Shown here in pieces: positions 1-6,254 of a DNA stretch of 12,462 nucleotides (the stretch's first letter is position 1; each line of letters begins with the position of its first letter). Origin of the DNA: Pseudomonadota bacterium (GTDB lineage Bacteria > Pseudomonadota > Alphaproteobacteria > Rhizobiales > Afifellaceae); assembly GCA_023417735.1 (NCBI GenBank), contig JAEZEK010000344.1:1-12462 (forward strand), given 5' to 3'. The position numbers and the translations under genes were made by a program. Under the pieces are notes generated by a model, which saw only the letters and a list, made by a program, of their open reading frames with translations, had not been told where the DNA came from and searched no databases.

Positions 1-55
1 CGCAAGCACCGCTTGGCGGCCATTGCCGCTGCGTCGAAAGGCAGAAAGACCAGGA

Positions 56-1360
56 ATGAACGTCGTAGTCCCATCCCCGTCCGCCGCGGAAGCATCCGCC
101 CTCATCACGCATGAGGCCGTGCGCGATCTCCTCGCCGCCATGGTCGACATCCGCAGCCCGACGGGCGAGGAGCGGGCGATGGCCGAGTTCATGGTGGCGC
201 GCATGCGCGCCGCCGGCCTCGCCGCCGACCTGCAGTTCGTGAGCGAGGGCCGGCCCAACGCCGTTGGGCACCTGCGCGGCACGGGCGAGGGCCTGAACCT
301 GCTCTTCACCGGTCATATGGACACCTCCTACGACGGCACGGAGGACTACCTGTCCGGCGACGGCTACAAGCCCAAGGCGGTCTGTCGCGACGGCTGGATG
401 TGGGGCCTCGGCGCGCACAACATGAAGAGCGGCCTCGCCGCCGCGATGATTGCCGCCGAGGCGATCGCGCGCGCCGGCATCAGGCTCCGCGGCGACGTCT
501 CGATCGCCGGCGTCGTCGGCGAGATCGAGAAGACGGCGATCGAGGAGTTCCAGGGCACGAGCTTCGCCGGCTACGGCGTCGGCACCCGCCATCTCGTCAC
601 CCACGGCGTGACGGCCGACTACGCGATCCTCGCCGAGCCGACCGCGCTCACGATCGCGACCGCCAACATGGGCTGCATCTGGTTCCGCATCACCGTGCAG
701 GGAACCGTCAGCCACGCGGCGCTCTCCAACCGCCCGAACGTCCGCAACGCGATCCGGCTCATGCACGAGCTCGAGGCGGAGATCTTCGACTGGTCGCAGG
801 ACTACGAGGCGGCGCACGTCTATATGGGCGAGCGGCCGAACGTGACCGTGGCCGCCATCCGCGGCGGCGCGCCGTGGCGGCTGTCGCGCAACCCGGTCTC
901 CTGCAGCCTGTACCTCGACGTCCGCACCGTCCCGGGTCAGAGCGTCGACGACGTGAAGCGCGCGCTCCGCCGGTTGCTGCGGGATTTCGCCGAGCGGAAG
1001 GGCGTCGAGGAGCCCGACCTGTTCCTCTACGTCACCGACCCGGCGCTTACCATCGACGAGGACAGCCCGGTGGTCGACGCGCTGGGCTCGGCGCAGAAGG
1101 CGGTCATGGGCGAGCGTCCCGCCTCGACCATCCGGCGGCCCGGGTCCGATGCCATCCACCTGGCGAGCTACGGCGTGCCCTGCGTCCAGTTCGGCCCGGG
1201 CGGCCGCATGCATCCGGATGCGAAATCCGCGTCGATGCACGCCGCCGGCGAGCACGTGCTGATCGACGACGTCGTCACGACCGCGAAGATTTTCCTCGCG
1301 ACCGCGATCGATTTCTGCAACCGGCCTGCGCCCCAGGGCGCCGAGCTCGGGAGGGGCTGA
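56..1360 (+). CDS. M20-family metallo-hydrolase (ArgE/DapE/CPG2-like) with atypical metal ligands
   Basis: A 434-aa protein, normal length for M20 amidohydrolases/peptidases that cleave N-acyl or amide bonds of amino-acid-like compounds. The M20 layout is clear: GHMDT (H87, D89), a third ligand in AEPT (E194), the dimerisation-domain histidine in VSHAA (H220), FGPGG near 379, and the C-terminal ligand histidine in MHAAGE (H395). Two canonical sites differ. The bridging Asp of the usual DMKGG motif is Asn (N122 in HNMKSG), and the usual DEE.G is GEIEK (155-159), keeping the putative general-base Glu (E156) but placing Ile where the second metal-ligand Glu is expected. The ATG at 56 is preferred over an in-frame TTG at 23 because the extension is not M20-like. 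It is the first gene of the transporter operon, one base before the ATPase gene. Substrate is unknown. The fold is well supported; catalytic activity is less certain. Confidence 0.88.
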   Translation: MNVVVPSPSAAEASALITHEAVRDLLAAMVDIRSPTGEERAMAEFMVARMRAAGLAADLQFVSEGRPNAVGHLRGTGEGLNLLFTGHMDTSYDGTEDYLSGDGYKPKAVCRDGWMWGLGAHNMKSGLAAAMIAAEAIARAGIRLRGDVSIAGVVGEIEKTAIEEFQGTSFAGYGVGTRHLVTHGVTADYAILAEPTALTIATANMGCIWFRITVQGTVSHAALSNRPNVRNAIRLMHELEAEIFDWSQDYEAAHVYMGERPNVTVAAIRGGAPWRLSRNPVSCSLYLDVRTVPGQSVDDVKRALRRLLRDFAERKGVEEPDLFLYVTDPALTIDEDSPVVDALGSAQKAVMGERPASTIRRPGSDAIHLASYGVPCVQFGPGGRMHPDAKSASMHAAGEHVLIDDVVTTAKIFLATAIDFCNRPAPQGAELGRG

Positions 1361-1361
1361 C

Positions 1362-2186
1362 ATGGCCGTGCCCCTTCGCGCCAACGCCGGAGAGCCCGCA
1401 AGGGCGGCGGCCCGCCCGACGGCCATCCAGTGCCGCGCGCTCACCAAGGTCTACGAGACGCAGGACGGGAGCGACCTTCTCGCGCTCGAGGCGCTCGACA
1501 TCGCGGTTTCGGAAGGCGAGTTCCTCGCCGTCGTCGGCCCGAGCGGCTGCGGCAAGAGCACGCTGCTCAGGATGGTCGGCGGCTTGCTCTCCTACACGGC
1601 CGGCGATCTCATGATCGGCGGCGAGCGGGTGACGGGACCGCGGCGCGACATCGGCGTCGTGTTCCAGGCCGCCACGCTCCTGGAATGGCGCACCGTCCTC
1701 GAGAACGTCATGCTGCCGGTCGACGTGCTCGGCCTCGACCGCGCGAAATACCGGCAGCGCGCGCTCGACCTGCTCAAGACCGTGGGCCTCGGCGGCTTCG
1801 AGGCGAAGTACCCGAACGAGCTCTCCGGCGGGATGCAGCAGCGCGTCGCGATCAGCCGCGCGCTCGTCCATGATCCGGCCCTGCTCCTCATGGACGAGCC
1901 GTTCGGCGCCCTCGACGCGCTCACCCGCGAGACGATGAACATCGAGCTCCAGCGCATCTGGATGGAGGCCGGCAAGACCGTGCTCCTCATTACCCACTCG
2001 ATCCCGGAGGCGGTGTTCCTGGCGGACCGCGTGGCGGTGATGACCGCCCGGCCCGGAAAGCTCCAGGAGGTGATCGAGATCGACCTGCCGCGGCCGCGTT
2101 CGCTCGACCTGATGGCGACGCCGGAATTCGGCCGCATCGCCTCGCGCATTCGCGGGCTCCTCAATTCGGGGGGCGCGCTGGACTGA
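1362..2186 (+). CDS. ABC transporter ATP-binding protein, NitT/TauT (SsuB/TauB-like) type
   Basis: A 274-aa cytoplasmic ATPase that powers import through the permease encoded at 3307-4143. All nucleotide-binding motifs are intact: Walker A GPSGCGKST (59-67), Q-loop Q102, signature LSGGMQQR (154-161), Walker B LLLMDEP (174-180), D-loop ALD and switch His H212. The closing region ITHSIPEAVFLADRV and the post-domain MTARPGK are typical of nitrate/sulfonate/taurine-type ATPases. The ATG lies one base after the hydrolase stop, preceded by a GGGAGGGG ribosome-binding site that overlaps the end of that gene, so translation is probably coupled. About 20 N-terminal residues precede the ATPase domain and look like a linker. 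The ligand cannot be inferred from the ATPase. Confidence 0.95.
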   Translation: MAVPLRANAGEPARAAARPTAIQCRALTKVYETQDGSDLLALEALDIAVSEGEFLAVVGPSGCGKSTLLRMVGGLLSYTAGDLMIGGERVTGPRRDIGVVFQAATLLEWRTVLENVMLPVDVLGLDRAKYRQRALDLLKTVGLGGFEAKYPNELSGGMQQRVAISRALVHDPALLLMDEPFGALDALTRETMNIELQRIWMEAGKTVLLITHSIPEAVFLADRVAVMTARPGKLQEVIEIDLPRPRSLDLMATPEFGRIASRIRGLLNSGGALD

Positions 2187-2191
2187 CCACC

Positions 2192-2208
2192 GGGCCGGGG
2201 AGAGGCCC
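2192..2208 (+). repeat. small intercistronic inverted repeat
   Basis: GGGCC (2192-2196) and GGCCC (2204-2208) can pair around a 7-base loop in the 43-base gap between the ATPase and binding-protein genes. No T-run follows, so a terminator is unlikely. It could act as an mRNA-stabilising hairpin that raises binding-protein expression, but a 5-bp GC stem is easily found by chance at this base composition. Confidence 0.3.
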
Positions 2209-2229
2209 TATCGGAAGAGGAGAGAGGGA

Positions 2230-3297
2230 ATGAGACTTGGCCGGACATTGCTCACGGCGTCGGTGGCGCTGTTCTGCTCGGCGTCTTGGGCCGCGGCGCT
2301 GGAGAAGATCGTGCTCGCGCACGCTGCCCCGCAGCTCAGCGTCAGCTACGCGATCAACAGCTCGATGCCCGAATACCTGAAGTACTGGGAGGAAGAGGGC
2401 CTGGAGGTCGAAGTGGTGCCGACGCCCGGCGCCGCCGCCGCGATGCAGCTCGTCATCAGCGGCCAGGCCGACGTGGCGATGGGCAGCCCGAACGCGGCGT
2501 TCGCCGCGATCCAGCGCGGTGCGCCCCTCAAGATCTACTTCTCGACGCTGCGCGGCGACATCTTCGGTATCGCGCTGCCGGAGGGCTCCGGCCTTGAGTC
2601 GCTCGAGGATCTGAAGGGCAAGACGGTCGGCGTCTCCAGCTTTGCGAGCGCGGGCGCGCCATACCTGAAGGGGCTCCTCAAGACAGCGAACCTGACCGAC
2701 CAGGACGTTTCCATCGTCGAGGTCGGGGTCGGCGGCCGGGCCGCCGGCGCGCTGCAGACCGGGCAGGTCGACGCCCTCTCGCTCTGGGACGAAGCCTACG
2801 TCCAGATGGAGGAGAAGGGCATAAAGTTCTCCAAGATCATCAAGGACGATCGTGCCGATGCGGCCTTCTCGAGCTCGCTCGTCGTCCGCGAGGACGCCCT
2901 GAAGGACCGCCGCCAGGCGCTCGTCGGACTGGCGCGCGGCATCGCCAAGGCGCAGCTCTTCGAATCGGAGAACCTGGAGGCGGCGGCCCGCATCCACTGG
3001 CAGGTCTACCCGCAGTCGGCGCCCCGCGAAGGGCTGACGCCGGAGGTCATCGAGGAGACGAAGAAGGTCCTCGAGGTGCGCCAGCACATCCAGTCGAAGG
3101 ACGCCTTCGGCAGCGGCACGTTCGGCGACATCCCGCCGGACTACATGGTGAAGTTCCAGGACTTCCTCGTCGAGACCGGCCAGCTCGAGAAGGCGATCGA
3201 CCCGACGGCCTACTACACCAACGAACTGATCGACGAGATCAACGACTTCGACGCCGACGCCGTCGTCGAGGCGGCGAAGACCTTCAAGAACCCGTGA
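2230..3297 (+). CDS. ABC transporter periplasmic substrate-binding protein, NMT1/THI5-SsuA-like
   Basis: A 355-aa secreted binding protein that would capture the transported compound in the periplasm. The N-terminus is a classical Sec signal peptide: positive MRLGR, a hydrophobic stretch LLTASVALFC and small residues ASWAA, with cleavage likely near residue 22-24; there is no convincing lipobox. The mature part has the NMT1/SsuA pattern: IVLAHAAPQLS at the start, GLEVEVVPTPG, the segment SGQADVAMGSPNAAFAAIQRG, then LKGKTVGVSS and the second-lobe GQVDALSLWD. The ATG is preceded by a GAGAGGG ribosome-binding site. Its position between ATPase and permease genes fixes its role. NMT1-type proteins bind diverse ligands (pyrimidine precursors, sulfonates, aromatic acids), so no ligand is assigned. 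Confidence 0.93.
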   Translation: MRLGRTLLTASVALFCSASWAAALEKIVLAHAAPQLSVSYAINSSMPEYLKYWEEEGLEVEVVPTPGAAAAMQLVISGQADVAMGSPNAAFAAIQRGAPLKIYFSTLRGDIFGIALPEGSGLESLEDLKGKTVGVSSFASAGAPYLKGLLKTANLTDQDVSIVEVGVGGRAAGALQTGQVDALSLWDEAYVQMEEKGIKFSKIIKDDRADAAFSSSLVVREDALKDRRQALVGLARGIAKAQLFESENLEAAARIHWQVYPQSAPREGLTPEVIEETKKVLEVRQHIQSKDAFGSGTFGDIPPDYMVKFQDFLVETGQLEKAIDPTAYYTNELIDEINDFDADAVVEAAKTFKNP

Positions 3298-3306
3298 GGG
3301 AGGATC

Positions 3307-4143
3307 GTGACTCTCGTCGCTGAACAAAGGACCGTTTCGGTCTTCCGGCTGCCGGCCTCCAGGAGAGGCCGGCAGGTACTCTTCCACAGAACATTGGCCG
3401 TGCTCTTCGGCGTGTCGGTCCTGCTCGGGTGGGAGGCAGCCTGCCGGATCGGCGGGGTCAGCGATCTCGTCCTGCCGGCGCCCTCCCAGATCGGCGGCGC
3501 GCTCGTCGACGGCCTTCGCTCGGGCCAGCTGATCGCCGGGCTGAAGGTCACGCTGATCGAGATCGTGCTCGGCTTCCTGCTCGCCTCGACCGCCGCGCTC
3601 CTGTTCGGCACGCTCATCAGCCAGGTCGCGCTGGTGGAGGCGGTGCTCTACCCCTACATCGTCGCGATCCAGACCCTGCCGAAGATCGCGGTCGCGCCGC
3701 TCGTGCTCGTCTGGGTCGGCTTCGGGCTGGAGAGCAAGGTCGTGATCGCCGCCATGGTCTCCTTCTTCCCGATCCTCGTGAACACGATCATCGGGCTCAA
3801 GTCGACGCCGGAGGCGAAGCTCGAACTGATGCGCTCGCTGTCGGCGAGCTCGTGGAAGACGTTCTGGTACGTGAAGCTCCCGGAGGCGCTGCCCTTCATC
3901 TTCGCGGGGCTCAACGTCGGCATCGTCATGTCGGTGCTCGGCGCCATCGTCGGCGAGTTCATCGGCGCCAAGGCCGGGCTCGGCTACATGCTGCTCCAGA
4001 TGAACTACAATCTGGACGTCGCCGGCATGTTCTCGGTCCTGGTGATCCTCGGGCTGATGGGCATTGTGCTGAACGGCATCGCCCAATATGCACGACGCAA
4101 GGTGGTGTTCTGGCGCCGCGACAATCCAGCGGGTGGGCATTGA
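3307..4143 (+). CDS. ABC transporter permease, NitT/TauT (SsuC/TauC-like) type
   Basis: A 278-aa inner-membrane permease of the BPD_transp_1 family, which probably works as a homodimer since it is the only permease in the operon. Hydrophobic segments include TLAVLFGVSVLLGW, VTLIEIVLGFLLASTAALLFG, IAVAPLVLVWVGFG, VVIAAMVSFFPILVNTII, IFAGLNVGIVMSVLGAIVG and MFSVLVILGLMGIVLNGI. The cytoplasmic EAA-like loop that docks on the ATPase is ELMRSLSASSWKTFWYVKLPEALP. The start is GTG at 3307, with GAGGGAGG just upstream and a 9-base gap from the binding-protein stop. The first 30 codons contain a strong inverted repeat, listed separately. The end overlaps the regulator start in TTGA. Confidence 0.94.
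   Translation: MTLVAEQRTVSVFRLPASRRGRQVLFHRTLAVLFGVSVLLGWEAACRIGGVSDLVLPAPSQIGGALVDGLRSGQLIAGLKVTLIEIVLGFLLASTAALLFGTLISQVALVEAVLYPYIVAIQTLPKIAVAPLVLVWVGFGLESKVVIAAMVSFFPILVNTIIGLKSTPEAKLELMRSLSASSWKTFWYVKLPEALPFIFAGLNVGIVMSVLGAIVGEFIGAKAGLGYMLLQMNYNLDVAGMFSVLVILGLMGIVLNGIAQYARRKVVFWRRDNPAGGH
3349..3375 (+). repeat. perfect 11-bp inverted repeat inside the permease start region
   Basis: Positions 3349-3359 (CTGCCGGCCTC) are an exact reverse complement of 3365-3375, with a 5-base loop at 3360-3364. The stem is very GC-rich and would form a stable mRNA hairpin about 40 bases after the permease GTG. No T-run follows, so it is not a standard intrinsic terminator. It could slow ribosomes or serve as a processing or stability boundary between the abundant binding protein and the scarcer permease. 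It could also be a protein-binding dyad, or coding coincidence in RLPASRRGR. Confidence 0.55.
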
Positions 4144-4865
4144 ACGGTACGAACGAGATCGCCTTTCGGCCGCTCTACCAGCATGTCCGGGATCACCTGT
4201 TCGCCCGGCTGATCGACGGCCGCTGGAAGCCCGGAATGCTCCTCCCCAGCGAGCAGCAGCTCGCCGGGGAGCTCGGCGTCGGCCAAGGCACGGTGCGCAA
4301 GGCCCTCGACGTGCTCGCGCTGGAGAACCTGCTCGTGCGCAAGCAGGGGCGGGGCACGTTCGTCGCATTCCCGGAAGAGGGGCGGCTCCACTTCCAGTTC
4401 TACCGGCTGCGGGCCGACGACGGCGAGATCTGTCTGCCGGATAGCGCCATCCACTCGCTCGCAAAGGTGCGGGCGAGCACCGAGGCCAAGGAGAAGCTAG
4501 GCCTCAAGCGGCAGGCCGAGGTCTGGGAGATCGAGCGCACGCGCAGCCTTCGCGGCGAGATCGTCACCGTCGAGCAGATCGTGCTGCCGGCCGCGAAGTT
4601 CCCCGGGCTCGATCGGCTCGAGGAGATCCCGAACAACGTCTACGTGCTCTATGCCACCGAGTTCGGCCAGATCGTCACGCGCGCCACCGAACGGCTGAAG
4701 TCGGTCAATGCGGGGCGGCACGACTGCGAGTTGCTCGGCTGCAAGCGCGGCGCCGCCCTGCTCCTGATCGACCGCGTCGCCTTCGGCCTCGACGGCGCGC
4801 CTGTGGAATGGCGGGTGTCGCGGTGCACGACGGAGCACTTCCACTATCTCTCCGAACTGAAGTAG
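4140..4865 (+). CDS. GntR-family transcriptional regulator (HutC subfamily, UTRA ligand domain)
   Basis: A 241-aa ligand-responsive DNA-binding protein. Residues 8-75 form a GntR winged helix: PLYQHVRDHLFARLIDGRWKPG, LPSEQQLAGELGVGQGTVRKAL (recognition helix near 47-58) and the wing LVRKQGRGTFV. Residues about 85-238 match a UTRA effector domain, with VWEIERTRSL, VTVEQIVLP and a closing LLLIDRVAFGLDGAPVEWRVSR segment. There is no in-frame ATG in a sensible place; TTG at 4140 overlaps the permease stop as TTGA and gives a start that fits the family, so a rare, weak, coupled start is chosen. The regulator is the last gene of the hydrolase/ABC operon. By analogy with other HutC regulators it probably represses this operon until the substrate or a product binds, but no operator could be located because the operon promoter lies at or outside the left edge. 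Confidence 0.9.
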   Translation: MNGTNEIAFRPLYQHVRDHLFARLIDGRWKPGMLLPSEQQLAGELGVGQGTVRKALDVLALENLLVRKQGRGTFVAFPEEGRLHFQFYRLRADDGEICLPDSAIHSLAKVRASTEAKEKLGLKRQAEVWEIERTRSLRGEIVTVEQIVLPAAKFPGLDRLEEIPNNVYVLYATEFGQIVTRATERLKSVNAGRHDCELLGCKRGAALLLIDRVAFGLDGAPVEWRVSRCTTEHFHYLSELK

Positions 4866-4941
4866 GGCTCGGGATCTCGCTTTGCTCGACGGCGGCCCCT
4901 GCCGCCTGGCCGGCGCGTCCGCCATCGCCTTGGCTCGATCG

Positions 4942-4958
4942 GCTCGGTTCGGCCGAGC
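4942..4958 (+). repeat. 6-bp inverted repeat between regulator and methyltransferase genes
   Basis: GCTCGG (4942-4947) pairs with CCGAGC (4953-4958) around a TTCGG loop, about 75 bases after the regulator stop. It may be a weak 3' end signal for the operon, but no T-run follows. The rest of the 112-base gap shows no clear promoter. Confidence 0.3.
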
Positions 4959-4977
4959 GAAGGATACCGGGCTTGCC

Positions 4978-5427
4978 ATGACCGCGCTGTCCAGACGCAT
5001 TGGCGGAATCCTCGCGGCATTGCCGCTCGCACCCGGCTTGCGCGTCCTCGAGGTCGGATGCGGGCCGGGCGCGCTGGCGCACGCCATCGCTGCTCGCGTC
5101 GGGACCGGCCATGTCCTGGGGATCGATCGGTCCCCGCGGGCGATCGCGCAGGCCGTCGCCGGGTCCGCCGAAGCGATGGCGTCGGGATGCCTGTCATTCC
5201 GGCACGATTCGGCAGAGGACTTCGAGCTGGCGCCGGGCGAGACGCCGTTCGACCTCATCGTCGCGGTCCGCGTCGGCGCCCTCGACGGCCGGCATCCCGC
5301 CGCAGGAGCCCGCGCCTGGCTCAGCCTGAATGCAGCGCTCGCGCCCGCCGGGCGCGTGTTCGTCGACGGGGTCGAGGTGCTGCGGGGACCAGGCGCGTCG
5401 GACGAGGGGGCAATGCCGCCGCCGTGA
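4978..5427 (+). CDS. small class I SAM-dependent methyltransferase
   Basis: A 149-aa protein with a class I (Rossmann) SAM-binding core. Motif I is VLEVGCGPG (residues 24-32), an acidic motif II follows in VLGIDRSPRAI (about 47-57), motif III is HDSAEDF, and the motif IV region is PFDLIVAVRVGALDG. It is short for the class and has no added substrate domain, so the methyl acceptor cannot be guessed. The ATG at 4978 is preferred; an AAGGA lies about 13 bases upstream. An in-frame TTG at 4882 would add 32 residues with no obvious domain. The C-terminus ends in a Pro-rich tail (AMPPP). It is separated by 112 bases from the regulator gene and is probably a separate unit. It faces the PIN-domain remnant convergently. 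Confidence 0.78.
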   Translation: MTALSRRIGGILAALPLAPGLRVLEVGCGPGALAHAIAARVGTGHVLGIDRSPRAIAQAVAGSAEAMASGCLSFRHDSAEDFELAPGETPFDLIVAVRVGALDGRHPAAGARAWLSLNAALAPAGRVFVDGVEVLRGPGASDEGAMPPP

Positions 5428-5477
5428 GCCCTGCGGCCCGCGAGATCGGCCGGTGGTCCGACGCCTCCCCTCCGGGA

Positions 5478-5865
5478 TCACGCCTGCAGCGATGCAAGCG
5501 ACGCAAGCTGCACGAGGCCGGCCGCGCGCTCCCGCAGGGCGCCGTCCTCCGCGATCAGGGCGTCGGCCTGGAGTTGCGCCAGGGCCAGGTACTCGGCGCC
5601 GAAGGTGGAGTCCGCCCCGGCACGCGCGGCGAGCGCCCAGGCCCGGCGCCGCAGGACCGCATCGCCAAGATACCGGACCTGGAGCTTCCCGACCCGGGCG
5701 TTGAGGGCGAGGCCCGCAGCCTCGTCGAGCTCGCCCCGGCGCACCCGGCGGTAGAGCAGGTTCAGGACCTCCGAGCGGAGCAGGGTGGGTGCCAGAAGCT
5801 GCCGGCGCGATCGCTTCCTCGACGATGCGCAGGGCGGTGCCGGCGTCGATCACGAAGCGGGTCAC
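5478..5865 (-). pseudogene. frameshifted VapC-like PIN-domain toxin
   Basis: Read on the minus strand, a GTG at 5865 sits behind a strong AGGAGGAGGAG site and begins MTRFVIDAGTALRIVEE, the standard PIN opening with the first catalytic Asp (D7). After about residue 23 that frame becomes meaningless. Near 5797-5799 the protein continues in another frame: LLAPTLLRSEVLNLLYRRV, RRGELDEAAG, then STFGAEYLALAQLQADALI and AEDGAL. These are the second acidic site (Glu in SEV), the third region and the fourth region of VapC-type PIN ribonucleases. Joining needs one base removed or two added. The Asp usually found in the T-[YF]-D-A motif is Gly here (codon at 5598-5600), a second sign of decay, although the following Glu is present. 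VapC proteins are Mg-dependent RNases paired with antitoxins; no antitoxin gene is visible next to it. A sequencing error could mimic the shift. Confidence 0.75.
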
Positions 5866-5939
5866 TGGCTCCTCCTCCTGCTCCGTGCGACCGGACGGTT
5901 TCGCCGCATGATGATATCGTCAAGCGGCCGAGGGAACCT

Positions 5940-6254
5940 TCAGCGGGTGCCGGCGCTCCCGAGCGCGTCGAGGAGCCCCGAGAGCTCGTCCCGGGTCTGC
6001 TCCATCCGCCGGAGGTGCACGCCCATCAGCGGGTATTCCGCGCCGAAGGCGAGGCTCGTGATCGCATTGATGTGGTGGAGGGCCGCAGGCTCGATCCGCC
6101 CCTGCCGCGCCTCGTCGATCATGTGGTTGCGCAAGGCGACGACCTGGCGCACGGCGGTCGCCACGGTTTCGTGCCCGACCTCGGGGCCGGCGGCGAGCGC
6201 GGCGTCCAGTGCGGCGATGGCCGACTGCGCGACGGCTCGGGCGCGCTGGTCCAT
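5940..6254 (-). CDS. uncharacterised 104-aa protein, last gene of the formate dehydrogenase operon
   Basis: A 104-aa protein with no family I can name. It looks all-helical and soluble: an Ala-rich first half (AVAQSAIAALDAALAAG), a central RQVVALRNHMIDEARQG, then ALHHINAITSLAFGAEYP and an amphipathic end RRMEQTRDELSGLLDALG. There is no signal peptide, membrane segment or cysteine. Its ATG overlaps the stop of the NrfD-like gene by one base (TGATG), with a GGGAGG ribosome-binding site seven bases upstream, so it is translated with the complex. That context suggests an assembly or accessory role for the enzyme, which is inference only. Confidence 0.8.
   Translation of the reverse strand: MDQRARAVAQSAIAALDAALAAGPEVGHETVATAVRQVVALRNHMIDEARQGRIEPAALHHINAITSLAFGAEYPLMGVHLRRMEQTRDELSGLLDALGSAGTR

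Noticed and set aside
23..55. TTG start adding 11 residues to the M20 hydrolase
   Set aside because: The added residues (MPLRRKAERPG) are not M20-like and a normal ATG with an upstream AGG is available at 56.
2161..4464. A 767-codon open frame on the minus strand
   Set aside because: It lies antisense to the binding-protein, permease and regulator genes and is Arg/Asp/Glu/Leu-rich without motifs; the plus-strand genes explain the region.
5862..5909. A 15-aa mini-frame (MRRNRPVARSRRRSQ) ending in a GTGA overlap with the PIN-domain start, considered as an antitoxin remnant
   Set aside because: It is too short to identify, Arg-rich as expected from the purine-rich ribosome-binding site, and lacks any antitoxin motif.
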